Assembly (NCBI GenBank): GCA_964607765.1
Contig: CAZSNT010000066.1
Span: forward strand, 1-48,573
Source: CAZSNT01 sp964607765
GTDB lineage: Bacteria > Verrucomicrobiota > Lentisphaeria > Oligosphaerales > JABHEG01
Reading direction: 5' to 3'
Length of the DNA stretch: 48,573 nt
A program made the translations under genes and the position numbers. The stretch's first letter is position 1, and every line of letters begins with the position of its first letter. Shown here in pieces: positions 16,301 to 23,221 of the stretch. The notes under the pieces were generated by a model. The model was not told where the DNA came from, made no database searches, and was given only the letters and a program-made list of their open reading frames with translations.

Positions 16301-17132
16301 GCGGCGCGTAAAGGCGATCGCCGGCGGCGATCAGCAGGCGCGGCAACTGGGCCGGGCCGGAGCGGAATCGGAATCCGTACGACGCCCAGTCAGTCACAGG
16401 TTTGCGCCACAACTCCACGCCGCTGAACGCGTCGCGTGCGATGAGGTTCCAGTCGCCCGGGACAGCCGTGGTCGCTGCTGTGGCGAGGTCGGCCAGTGTG
16501 AAGAGTCTGCCGTTCGCCGTGACTACGGAGCTGATCGCATTGAGCTTGTGATGGGTCCGCGTCCACAGCGGCCCGCTCAACCACTGTGTGTGGCGCGGCG
16601 GGCCCACGACCGTATCGCGCGCCACGGCGTTGTTGCTGGCATCGCGAAGGTAGTGCGTCCACTCATCGATGGTGGCGGGTCGCGGCTTCACCACGTTCTC
16701 CCAGCGCCCGTCGGCCCGCGTCAGCAGCACGCCGCCCGGTGCCACCACACGCAGCATCTCCGTCCGCTCGATGCCCGACGCGTCGCTGACCACCAACAGG
16801 CTGGCCAGGTTGGCCACCAGCGGCAGCTGGCTGCCGGAGAGTTCTTCGGCGGTGACCGCACCGGCCAGGCCGGCCCGCATCGCCGCGGCCCGCACGGCTG
16901 CGATGTTCGCAGAATCGCGGTCTACGCCCAGAACAGCCGTTCCGGGCGCGGCATGCAACGCAACGGTGAGAGTGCCTGCGTCCTGCGAGCCGGCTGCCGC
17001 GCCACCGCAACCAAGGTGCACGATCAGGCCGCCACGAAAGTTGGCCGCCCGCAGGATTTCGGTCGCGTCCCGCGCGCAGGCGGACAGGGCGGCCGTGGTT
17101 ACGAGGAAGAGAAGCCGGCGTGATCGGATCAT
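13392..17132 (-). CDS. Exported fusion: methyltransferase-like fold, PQQ-like propeller, carbohydrate-binding-like C-terminus
   Basis: This 1246-residue protein has ATG 17132 with GGAG six bases upstream. A signal peptide ends in LSAC (Cys19), which fits a lipoprotein box. Residues about 35-155 have a class I methyltransferase outline: IVHLGCGG as motif I, VLGVDRD at the end of the second strand, then GGVLL. From about 155 (DEWTHYLRDASNNA) to about 1090 are PQQ-like propeller blades, probably two propellers (LFTLADL, VVAIDANSGSPRW, LVCLGAEG). The last 120 residues (LGGWAKPQATCEWKL to the end) resemble a galactose-binding jelly roll. How a SAM-type fold works outside the cytoplasm is unclear; it may be degenerate. 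It is divergent from the 17377 gene. Confidence 0.82.
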   Translation of the reverse strand: MIRSRRLLFLVTTAALSACARDATEILRAANFRGGLIVHLGCGGAAAGSQDAGTLTVALHAAPGTAVLGVDRDSANIAAVRAAAMRAGLAGAVTAEELSGSQLPLVANLASLLVVSDASGIERTEMLRVVAPGGVLLTRADGRWENVVKPRPATIDEWTHYLRDASNNAVARDTVVGPPRHTQWLSGPLWTRTHHKLNAISSVVTANGRLFTLADLATAATTAVPGDWNLIARDAFSGVELWRKPVTDWASYGFRFRSGPAQLPRLLIAAGDRLYAPLALNAPVSVLDAATGRTLATCEGTVGAEEMVLAGQTLLVLTGAPVAEQAFGHPAWRDKVELPNRKTVVAIDANSGSPRWRWSPAAGTVRAETLGADEQRAYLQVDEAVICLDLASGAERWGYGTRAEAAPAQPRNKKSRPPKKITYGKHVLVVSDGVVLCKLAGKLVALDAGNGKRLWETTGGAGFHAPPDVFVIDGLVWQGSHPRDSVAPPPTEDFSVARDLRTGKVSRENSVFVDIQSAGHHHRCYRNKATTRYIIGGKRGVEMMDLLGSNHSRANWTRGTCQYGVMPANGLVYAPPHSCGCYMESKLYGFWAFSAEQPAVRAARQAATQLARLRKGAAYGTKSVAASMEGAWPQLRGSALRSGVATTVLPAELKRTWTVRLGGALTQAVAAGDRVVAATVDAGIVHCLDAATGRIAWQYAAGSRVDSAPALYRGLVLFGSADGRVTCLRLSDGEVVWTFLAAPAHMNTVAFDQVESLWPVHGSVLVLNDVAYVSAGRSTWLDGGIDLYGLDPASGQVVCSTRWESRHPTIGEAKAQQDAKFVQRVSQNVADYRTHLEPDRSDAFSMRGGTKSDVLVSDGTNVFLHQAKFNAKLQRQEDLTRHLFSTSSLLDGTENHRSHWVLGTGDFSLVPVAYSWIANGGGRRSPGMAVPRGLMMAFSGQAIWNVRRRGGKYTLQQMANTPFDLNEKPQPDFRKREPGESDGVKWQQPLAVRPRAILKAGTHLILATAPATIPDSDPAAAYEGRQGGMIWVANATDGAKLAEYLIPAPVRWDGLAAAHGRLFASLTDGTLVCLGAEGDELQQGTTPAAASSKPAARPPAKALPPGHGGPAAPGKPVTPDADGKLVLKPETARATAGLRYQRDRNNLGGWAKPQATCEWKLRNVKAGRYAVEFSYGSTNSGAAYTITAGTASLAGKTVHTGGLKTYKPHKVGTITLPAGEVTLRIQGGKFRGALMNYRLLTLTPTK

Positions 17133-17143
17133 GTGTGACTCCG

Positions 17144-17159
17144 GTGTTCGGTGTTCAGT
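17144..17159 (-). repeat. 16-mer leader motif shared with position 43915
   Basis: On the minus strand this reads ACTGAACACCGAACAC, 11 bases before ATG 17132. The identical 16-mer lies at 43915-43930 on the plus strand, 10 bases before ATG 43941. Both genes encode exported proteins. It may be a dispersed GAACACTGA-type simple repeat or a 5' leader element. Confidence 0.45.
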
Positions 17160-17376
17160 GCGGCCTTTGGCCGCGGTCATTGGTTGCCGCGCCCCCAGTT
17201 CTCAGGTGTGACTGAGCTGGTCAGAGACGAGTTTTCAGGTCTTGGGAATCGTACTTCCGCTCGGGCTCGATTGCCAATCTCTGGCGCTTGGACGGCATTC
17301 GGTTTCACTCGTTGCGATCGGTGGGCTACTTTAGAGAACGAAGCGGTCACGTGCCGGGTTCGCATGGAAGGCCCCG

Positions 17377-18516
17377 ATGCTCTCAAGACACTGCCAGATC
17401 ATACTCCTTGTCAGCGTGCTGGCCAGCTTGTGCCTGCGCTCCGTCTGCGTTGGCGCGGACTGGGGAGAGGAAGGCTGGGCCACCAGGGTAGCGGAGATCA
17501 AGGCCGCCACGAAGGAGAAGGTCTACGCGGGCATCACTGAGAAGAGCGTGGCCGCTCAGTATGGCGTGGCGTGGCCAGCCGCTCATCCGCAACACAGCCT
17601 GGATGAGCTGAAGGCGCAAGCCCGGCGGGAGCTGGCGCGGCAGGCCGAGGCCGACGTCCCGGCGCCCGACCTGGCCGCCGCCCGCGAGGAACTCGTGCAG
17701 AAGACGCAGCCGTGGGAAGTCGGGGACAAGGTGAAGTTCGACATCCCCGGCCGCGGCCCCAATCCCCGCGTTGAGGGCATGATCACAAAGATCACGCCGC
17801 AGTTGATCCGCGTGGGGCAACGCTGGCTGCGTCCCTCCGAGCTGCCCGAAAACGTCCGGGTCAGGTTCTTCCCGACCGACAGCAAGGCCTACATCCGAGG
17901 CAGGCTCCAGGCCCTGGTGAGCGCGTGCGACCGTGCGCGGGCGCTGCACGTCGCGGAGCGGTTTGACGCCCATTTCGGGGGCCTGGCCGCGGCCGACGGC
18001 TACGTCAAAGTGAAGAACGTGTGGTGCCCGGCCCGGTCGCTTGTCACGCGCGTTACGGCGATCAAGCAGGAGAAGGCGCTTCCGGGCGCGATCGACGCTG
18101 CGCTCAAGGCCGCCGGCTTCACGTGGTTCAGGGGCGAGTGGCAGCCGAAAAGGGTGGCTGATGCCATCCTCGGCCGCGAGGCCGAAGAGCGCCGTCGTCT
18201 GGACGCCGAGCTGGCGCGCCGACGCGAGCAGGAGCGCCAGCGCGAGCTGCGTACGAAGCGGGGTAAGGTCTTCCGCGTGGTGTCTGACGATCTGCTGCTC
18301 GTGGATCGGGAGAATGACACGATCGCGATCGAGGTGGACACCGGGCCGTACGTGGACGGCGATCCCGTGGCGATCGAGGCCGAGGTCAGCGGCACGTACA
18401 GCTTCACGTCGGTCGAAGGCGTGCCCCGGAAGGTCCGGAAGTACAAGGCGTTGGCTCCCGCCAAGGCAGGCCGGCCGCTGCAGAGCACGGGCCAGCCCGG
18501 GGCCAACAGACGATGA
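17377..18516 (+). CDS. Secreted protein of unknown function with charged helix
   Basis: This 379-residue protein is not recognised. Residues 1 to about 26 are a signal peptide ending near VCVGA. The mature N-terminal part is helical and charged. VGDKVKFDIPGRGPNPRVEG, at about residues 116-135, looks like a small beta-barrel strand pair. Residues about 268-297 (EAEERRRLDAELARRREQER) form a highly charged helix or coiled coil. The C-terminal segment with VFRVVSDDLLLVDREND is beta-like. ATG 17377 has GGAAGG upstream. Its stop overlaps the next gene's start by four bases (ATGA), so the secreted protein and a cytoplasmic methyltransferase are translationally coupled. Confidence 0.7.
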   Translation: MLSRHCQIILLVSVLASLCLRSVCVGADWGEEGWATRVAEIKAATKEKVYAGITEKSVAAQYGVAWPAAHPQHSLDELKAQARRELARQAEADVPAPDLAAAREELVQKTQPWEVGDKVKFDIPGRGPNPRVEGMITKITPQLIRVGQRWLRPSELPENVRVRFFPTDSKAYIRGRLQALVSACDRARALHVAERFDAHFGGLAAADGYVKVKNVWCPARSLVTRVTAIKQEKALPGAIDAALKAAGFTWFRGEWQPKRVADAILGREAEERRRLDAELARRREQERQRELRTKRGKVFRVVSDDLLLVDRENDTIAIEVDTGPYVDGDPVAIEAEVSGTYSFTSVEGVPRKVRKYKALAPAKAGRPLQSTGQPGANRR

Positions 18517-19295
18517 GAGAGCACGAGGCGAACCGAGCGTTCTGGGACGCTTCCACCACGTGGTGGCAGCGGCGGGAGGACGCGCGCGGGCTGTGGCAGA
18601 AGGCCTGCACCGACCCGTCTGCCGTGTTCAGCCCCGCCGAGATGCCGTTTGTGCAGGACGTTGCCGGCAAGCCGACCTGCGTGCTGGGCAGCGGCGACAA
18701 CGAGGCCGCGTTTGCCCTGGCCGGGCTCGGGGGGTGCGTCACGTCGGTGGACATCTCCCAACGCCGTCTGGACGTGGCCGCAGAGCGAGCGAGAACGCTC
18801 GGGATCGACGTGACGTTCCTGCGGGCGGACGTGACCGATCTGTCGGCCTTGGCGACCGGCATGTTCGATCTGGTCTACACGGGCGGGCACATGTCCGTGT
18901 GGGTTTCGAACATCGGCAAGTACTACGGCGAAGCCGTCCGAATCCTGAAGCCGGGCGGGCTGTTCATGGTGAATGAGTACCATCCCGTGCGCAGGATGTG
19001 GCTGGATGCGGACGGGGCCGTGCCACGGCACCGATACTTCAACCGCGGGCCGTACGAGTACACGTCCGACGAGGGACTGCCCACGTTCGAATACCACTGG
19101 ACCGTTGCCGATCACATCCAGGCCGTGGTGGACGCCGGGTGCCGCATCGTCAAGGTCGACGAGTACGGCGAGGAGCTCGACGACGAGTTCTGGATGACGG
19201 CGGAGCTGGATAAGCTGCCGGCGCACCTGATGGTCGTGGGGATGAAAGACGGGCCATGCCCGGCAGCGAAGCACGTGCCCCCCGGATCCTTATAG
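18513..19295 (+). CDS. Class I SAM-dependent methyltransferase
   Basis: This 260-residue cytoplasmic methyltransferase has motif I VLGSGDNEAAFALAGLG, where the usual GxGxG is varied, then TSVDISQRRLDVAAERA for ribose binding. VTFLRADVTDLSAL holds the adenine-contacting Asp, and AVRILKPGGLFMVNEYHP is the post-motif segment. This is the pattern of small-molecule methyltransferases of the UbiE/COQ5 type, but the substrate cannot be named. It is coupled by ATGA overlap to the upstream secreted protein gene, and a new gene starts 79 bases after its stop. No reason is visible for a role in quinone synthesis. Confidence 0.88.
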   Translation: MREHEANRAFWDASTTWWQRREDARGLWQKACTDPSAVFSPAEMPFVQDVAGKPTCVLGSGDNEAAFALAGLGGCVTSVDISQRRLDVAAERARTLGIDVTFLRADVTDLSALATGMFDLVYTGGHMSVWVSNIGKYYGEAVRILKPGGLFMVNEYHPVRRMWLDADGAVPRHRYFNRGPYEYTSDEGLPTFEYHWTVADHIQAVVDAGCRIVKVDEYGEELDDEFWMTAELDKLPAHLMVVGMKDGPCPAAKHVPPGSL

Positions 19296-19374
19296 CTCCT
19301 CTTGCGGCAGTTGCGCTGCCTTGTATGGTAACAGCTATTCCCTGCAACTGACGGGAGAGCATAGGGAACCACGC

Positions 19375-21180
19375 ATGACTACCACGCTTCGCTGCATGGC
19401 AATGGCCGCAGTTTTTCTACTTCTCGCCTCGGTCTGGGGCCATGCGACCGGTCTTACCAAGATCGACCGCGAGATTGCCACTTACGCCGGCATTCTCGGC
19501 GCCAACCGTCTGGCTGACGATGCCAAAGACGCCGGCGGTCTGGTGCTCCTCGGTCTGTCCGGCAAACTGCGACCGACCCAGGACGCGTATCTGCTCACCG
19601 TTGCCCGCCTCGAGAAGGGATTGCCCGTCGACCGGACCAAGACGAAAGTCAGCGAAAAGAAGCTGCTCAGCGTTATCTCCTCCCGGGCCGCCACACTCCT
19701 GGGGGCAGTCGAACAAGGCGACACGGCTGTGGGACAGCTCGCGCTGCTCTACTACCGAACGATCGAGCACTTCCAGCCGGCAAACGACAGGGCGCTGCTT
19801 GGCATCATGAAGCTGAAAGTCAAAGGGGTCGAGGGCGATTTGGCGAGCCTGCTCGACGCGGGGATCGATGTGCCTGAGCCCCGTGAAGTTGCTGTGGTTG
19901 CTGGGCCCGACCAGGCACAGGCGGACCCGGAAAAGGCGGACCGATTCTTCGAGCAGGCTCGAGCTGCCCAGACAAGAGGCGATGAGGAAGCGGCACAGCG
20001 CCTCTGGCAGCAGTTCCTGCAAGCTGAGCCGGATGGCGAGCGGGCTATCGCCGCGCGGAACGGCTGGGTCATTCTGGCCTCGGAATCCTACTGCGAACGG
20101 CCGGATAAAGAGTGGCCGCATCCGGTCTGGTCGCCAGATGGGAAGCGTGTTCTGTTCAGCACTGGCAAGGGAGGCTACGTGGCCAGGCGCGGCAGCAAGC
20201 CGGCCTCTGTGCATGGCGTGGAAACCGGTGTTCGGTTTTGCTCCTGGCATCCAGAAGGCCGACTTGTGGTTGGCACGAAGAGGGCCGGGGAAATCTGGAC
20301 GCTCCTCTTCTATGCGGTGGACGGTGACAGTCGAGTCGCCGCCGTGACAGAGCGCCCCTCCGTGTACGCTTCCTCAGCCTGTTTCCACCCCGACGGCACG
20401 CGGCTGCTTGCGGCACTGACGAAGGGCAATGCCCAGGCACCCGCCCATCGTATGGCCTGGGTGACTGTCGACAGCGCTGCCATGACAGTTGTGCCGCGTC
20501 CCCATCCGACCGGGTTCTGGCAAGAAGACCAGATCAACCTCGGGCCGAACGGACAGACGGTTGTGTTTCGGGCCCAGCGAACTACGAACCCGACGGACAG
20601 CCCCCTGTTCGCTGCGTCGGTGGGCGAAGGAGCGTCGGCAACACGCCTCACGACAGGGAACGGATGCAACCAGTTCCCGTCGGTCAGCCCGGACGGACGT
20701 TCCGCCCTCTATCACAGCTCGGACCGGATTGGGGAAGTGCGCGTCGTGTCGCTCGTCGACCCAACGCAGGGAATGAAACTGCTGGACGGCGTCACGCCGG
20801 CGTGGTCACCGGACGGCACGGCCTTCGTCTTCTCCGCCTCTACCCACCTGATGCTCGCGCGCGTTGGTGGGGTGAGCACGGCGCCGGCAGCATTCGCCAC
20901 GCGGCGCTCCGGGCAGAAGCTCGCAGTCGCGATCAAGAACCGCACGTCGCACTCGCACACTTTCACGGTCACGTACGAGCTTTTCGATCCGGACTCGTTC
21001 CGCATCGACACGGGGATGGTTGGCAGCGGCAGGTTGCGGCTCAGCAACGGCGCGGTGACCCGGCAGACTGTCAAGCTCCGCACGCCGCCCGGAAAGCGCG
21101 GCGACTTCACGCTCAAGCTCACGGCAGTGACGGGCGACGGCCAGCGCGCCGTCAAACTCGTCGACGTGCCGCTGCGGTGA
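19375..21180 (+). CDS. Exported TolB-like (WD40-like) beta-propeller protein
   Basis: This 601-residue protein has a signal peptide (1 to about 22, MTTTLRCMAMAAVFLLLASV). A helical domain (about 25-220) may have TPR-like pairs, for example FFEQARAAQTRGDEEAAQRL. Propeller blades of the TolB/PD40 type follow: HPVWSPDGKRVLFST, SACFHPDGTRLLAALT, FPSVSPDGRSALYHSSD and PAWSPDGTAFVFSAS. The last 90 residues (VAIKNRTSHSHTFTVTYEL) look like an immunoglobulin-like domain. ATG 19375 has AGGGAA upstream; the longer frame from 19321 lacks one. It probably binds partners in the periplasm, but no Pal or Tol genes are nearby, so a Tol-system role is not claimed. Confidence 0.85.
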   Translation: MTTTLRCMAMAAVFLLLASVWGHATGLTKIDREIATYAGILGANRLADDAKDAGGLVLLGLSGKLRPTQDAYLLTVARLEKGLPVDRTKTKVSEKKLLSVISSRAATLLGAVEQGDTAVGQLALLYYRTIEHFQPANDRALLGIMKLKVKGVEGDLASLLDAGIDVPEPREVAVVAGPDQAQADPEKADRFFEQARAAQTRGDEEAAQRLWQQFLQAEPDGERAIAARNGWVILASESYCERPDKEWPHPVWSPDGKRVLFSTGKGGYVARRGSKPASVHGVETGVRFCSWHPEGRLVVGTKRAGEIWTLLFYAVDGDSRVAAVTERPSVYASSACFHPDGTRLLAALTKGNAQAPAHRMAWVTVDSAAMTVVPRPHPTGFWQEDQINLGPNGQTVVFRAQRTTNPTDSPLFAASVGEGASATRLTTGNGCNQFPSVSPDGRSALYHSSDRIGEVRVVSLVDPTQGMKLLDGVTPAWSPDGTAFVFSASTHLMLARVGGVSTAPAAFATRRSGQKLAVAIKNRTSHSHTFTVTYELFDPDSFRIDTGMVGSGRLRLSNGAVTRQTVKLRTPPGKRGDFTLKLTAVTGDGQRAVKLVDVPLR

Positions 21181-21359
21181 TGAACGGCATGGCGGGTGTC
21201 GAGTGAGGGTGTCCGGTGCGGGTGTCGAGCGTCGAGGGGCAGATGGGATGACCGGAAAACGGGTGTGCGACCTGCTGACCGAGGCTGTTTTCCGGACAAG
21301 ACAAACGGTGAAGGGCGAGGGGGGAACGGGATCGAGAGGAGTCTGAGAGGTAAAGCGCG
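21181..21359. other. Gap before the MORN gene: short direct repeats and an inverted repeat
   Basis: GCGGGTGTCGAG occurs at 21192-21203 and again at 21218-21229. CCGGAAAAC (21252-21260) and GTTTTCCGG (21287-21295) are perfect 9-bp arms around 26 bases and could form a hairpin after the propeller gene or an operator before the MORN gene. No gene is supported here. Confidence 0.45.
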
Positions 21360-22610
21360 ATGAGAGTACTTGTTGCGGCAGCGTTGGTGTTGGGCGTTGT
21401 GTGTTCGTCGTCGGCACAGGAGGAGGCGGGGACCGGTTTTCCGGTCAACGGCCGGGGCACGGCGCGGCTGCCTGACAGCTCAGTCTACGTCGGGGAGTTC
21501 AAGAACGGGTTGTTCAACGGCAGGGGCGTGTTGACGTGGCGTAGCGGCGGCAGGTATGAGGGGCAGTTCAAGGACGGGCTGAGGCACGGTGAAGGGGTGC
21601 TGACCGAGAAGACCGGGTACCGCTACGAGGGTGAGTTCGTGGACGGGGAGCAGCATGGGACGGGGGTCGCGGAGTATTCCGACGGGGATCGCTACGAGGG
21701 GCAATTCCAGGACGGGTACCGTCACGGGAAGGGCACGTCGACCTATTCGAATGGCGACACGTACGTCGGGGAGTTCAAAGTTGGGCAGCGCCACGGCCAC
21801 GGCGTTATCAGCAGGGCCGATGGCGGACGGTATGAAGGGGAATGCAAAGAGGGAAGAAAACACGGACAGGGCAAACTGCGGGCCCCGGACGGGAGAACGT
21901 GGGAGGGCACTTTTGTCGCTGGTAAGCTGCACGGTCCGGGCAAGTCTGTCACGGCGGACGGTGTCACACTGACCGGTGAGTTCAGGGACTGGAAACTCGA
22001 AGGGGAAGGGACGCTGATGGGCCCGGAAGGGGTGAGGTATGAGGGCGGCTTCAAGGGCAACAGGTATCACGGGAAGGGGAAGCTGACGGGGCCGGACGGC
22101 TGGCTGAAGGAAGGCACGTTCCTCGAGGGCAGACTGCACGGGCAGGGCGTGCATGTCACACGGTATGGCTCAACGCTGACCGGCGAGTTCAAAGCCGGCC
22201 AGCTCGAGGGAACAGGGACACTGGTGGATCGACAGCAAAACCGGTACGAGGGCGAGTTCCGCCGGGGCGATTTCCACGGCGAGGGGATTCTGGTCTACAC
22301 GAACGGCGCGCGGTACGAAGGCGAGTTTCGGGACGGCGAGTTCCACGGCCAGGGCAAGCTGATCCACTTCAACGGTGTAGTGGAGCAAGGCAGATGGGAG
22401 GAGGGCCAGCTTGCTGACGGGGGTTCCGGCGTGTCGTGGCGGGCGGGAATCGGTTGGTGGCTGCAAAACCCCATCAGCTTCCTGGTCGGCGCGGCTTTCC
22501 TCATCAGCCTGACCGGCAACTTCATCCAGCGTCGACGCCGGAGGCGGCTTGAGTCCCGGCTTGCCGTGTGGGCGGAGTGGGCGGAGCGGGAGAAGGCGGA
22601 AGCGGGGTAG
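21360..22610 (+). CDS. Exported MORN-repeat protein with C-terminal membrane anchor
   Basis: This 416-residue protein has a signal peptide (1 to about 19, ending SSSA). Residues 41-339 are thirteen consecutive MORN repeats of exactly 23 residues each (for example GRYEGQFKDGLRHGEGVL), with a partial fourteenth. Repeats 7, 8, 10 and 11 have lost the Tyr of YxGEF. A hydrophobic helix (about 370-390, NPISFLVGAAFLISLTGNFI) is followed by RRRRRRLE, so by the positive-inside rule the C-terminus is cytoplasmic and the repeats are outside. MORN units form an extended beta-sheet for protein or lipid contact. AGGTAAAG lies just before ATG 21360. The TAG stop is inside a GTAG that begins the repeat array. 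Confidence 0.9.
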   Translation: MRVLVAAALVLGVVCSSSAQEEAGTGFPVNGRGTARLPDSSVYVGEFKNGLFNGRGVLTWRSGGRYEGQFKDGLRHGEGVLTEKTGYRYEGEFVDGEQHGTGVAEYSDGDRYEGQFQDGYRHGKGTSTYSNGDTYVGEFKVGQRHGHGVISRADGGRYEGECKEGRKHGQGKLRAPDGRTWEGTFVAGKLHGPGKSVTADGVTLTGEFRDWKLEGEGTLMGPEGVRYEGGFKGNRYHGKGKLTGPDGWLKEGTFLEGRLHGQGVHVTRYGSTLTGEFKAGQLEGTGTLVDRQQNRYEGEFRRGDFHGEGILVYTNGARYEGEFRDGEFHGQGKLIHFNGVVEQGRWEEGQLADGGSGVSWRAGIGWWLQNPISFLVGAAFLISLTGNFIQRRRRRRLESRLAVWAEWAEREKAEAG

Positions 22611-22852
22611 CGGCGGCCGTTGCGCCACGGGTTTGGCTGTCCGGGCGTAGCTCCGCGCTCCGCGGCGGAGTATCCGGGGGCGACTGGGGCAATGCGGGGG
22701 CACGCAACCGCGAAGCGTTGCGCCACGGGTTTGGCTGTCCGGGCGTAGCTCCGCGCTCCGCGGCGGAGTATCCGGGGGCGACTGGGGCAATGCGGGGGCA
22801 CGCAACCGCGAAGCGTTGCGCCACGGGTTTGGCTGTCCGGGCGTAGCTCCGC
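22607..22852. repeat. 98-bp tandem array of paired REP-like hairpins (BIME-like)
   Basis: A 98-bp unit starting at 22620 repeats at 22718 and, partly, at 22816; the full copies are near identical. Each unit has two hairpins facing each other. One is CGCAAC-8-GTTGCG followed by CCAC (for example 22703-22726), a reverse GTGG-foot hairpin. The other is GTAG followed by CTCCGC-8-GCGGAG (22647-22670 and 22745-22768). The third forward hairpin, from 22843, is broken after CTCCGC. Opposed REP pairs of this kind are known as BIMEs in other bacteria. The GTAG at 22607-22610 contains the MORN gene's stop. Confidence 0.75.
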
Positions 22853-22876
22853 GCGCAGAGCGTCCGGTGGCGAGTC

Positions 22877-23019
22877 AATGTCGTTGAGTTAAGCGTCCCT
22901 TGGAGATTAGGGCGAAAGATTAAGGCGAAAGATCAAGGTGTTCCGACCCTAATCTTCTGCCCTAATCTTTCACCCTAATCTTCCGGGAATGGCAACCAAC
23001 TCCTTAATTCAACGACATT
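22877..23019 (+). mobile_element. MITE-like element, copy 1 (143 bp)
   Basis: Ends AATGTCGTTGAGTTAAG (22877-22893) and CTTAATTCAACGACATT (23003-23019) are 17-bp inverted repeats with one mismatch. The interior is a long imperfect palindrome of 13-bp units (GATTAGGGCGAAA, GATTAAGGCGAAA and so on, then the complements). The element at 43772 is its reverse complement with about 13 differences by eye. It encodes nothing. The ends look like those of DDE-type insertion sequences, so a non-autonomous element moved by another transposase is likely. No clear target duplication is seen. Confidence 0.8.
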
Positions 23020-23088
23020 GGGTGGCAAGTGGGCAGCCCTGAAGCGGCTGTCCCGCCGTGCCCTCGGATAGAGCCAGAGACAGGGACA

Positions 23089-23112
23089 CCCGGCTCGGGA
23101 GAGCCGGGCTAC
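23089..23112 (-). repeat. REP-like hairpin with GTAG foot
   Basis: CCCGGCTC (23089-23096), loop GGGA, GAGCCGGG (23101-23108), then CTAC (23109-23112) and six G. On the minus strand this is CCCCCC-GTAG-hairpin. It differs from the 48542 copy only in one loop base. It lies about 110 bases before the sulfatase start. Confidence 0.75.
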
Positions 23113-23221
23113 GGGGGGAGAGCGGGGGCCGCACGGGGCCGGCGGGTCGCACTCTGCGGGTTGCTGTCGCAGTCGCGCCGGGACGTATATGGTACGGTCT
23201 GTTGTCAAGGGAGCAGAGACC

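Noticed and set aside
15741..17123. 460-residue plus-strand open frame in the same gene
   Set aside because: Same reason: a GC shadow of the minus-strand gene, with no domain.
22620..22852. CRISPR array
   Set aside because: The units are 98 bp, nearly identical over their whole length, and contain no variable spacers. They are tandem hairpin repeats.
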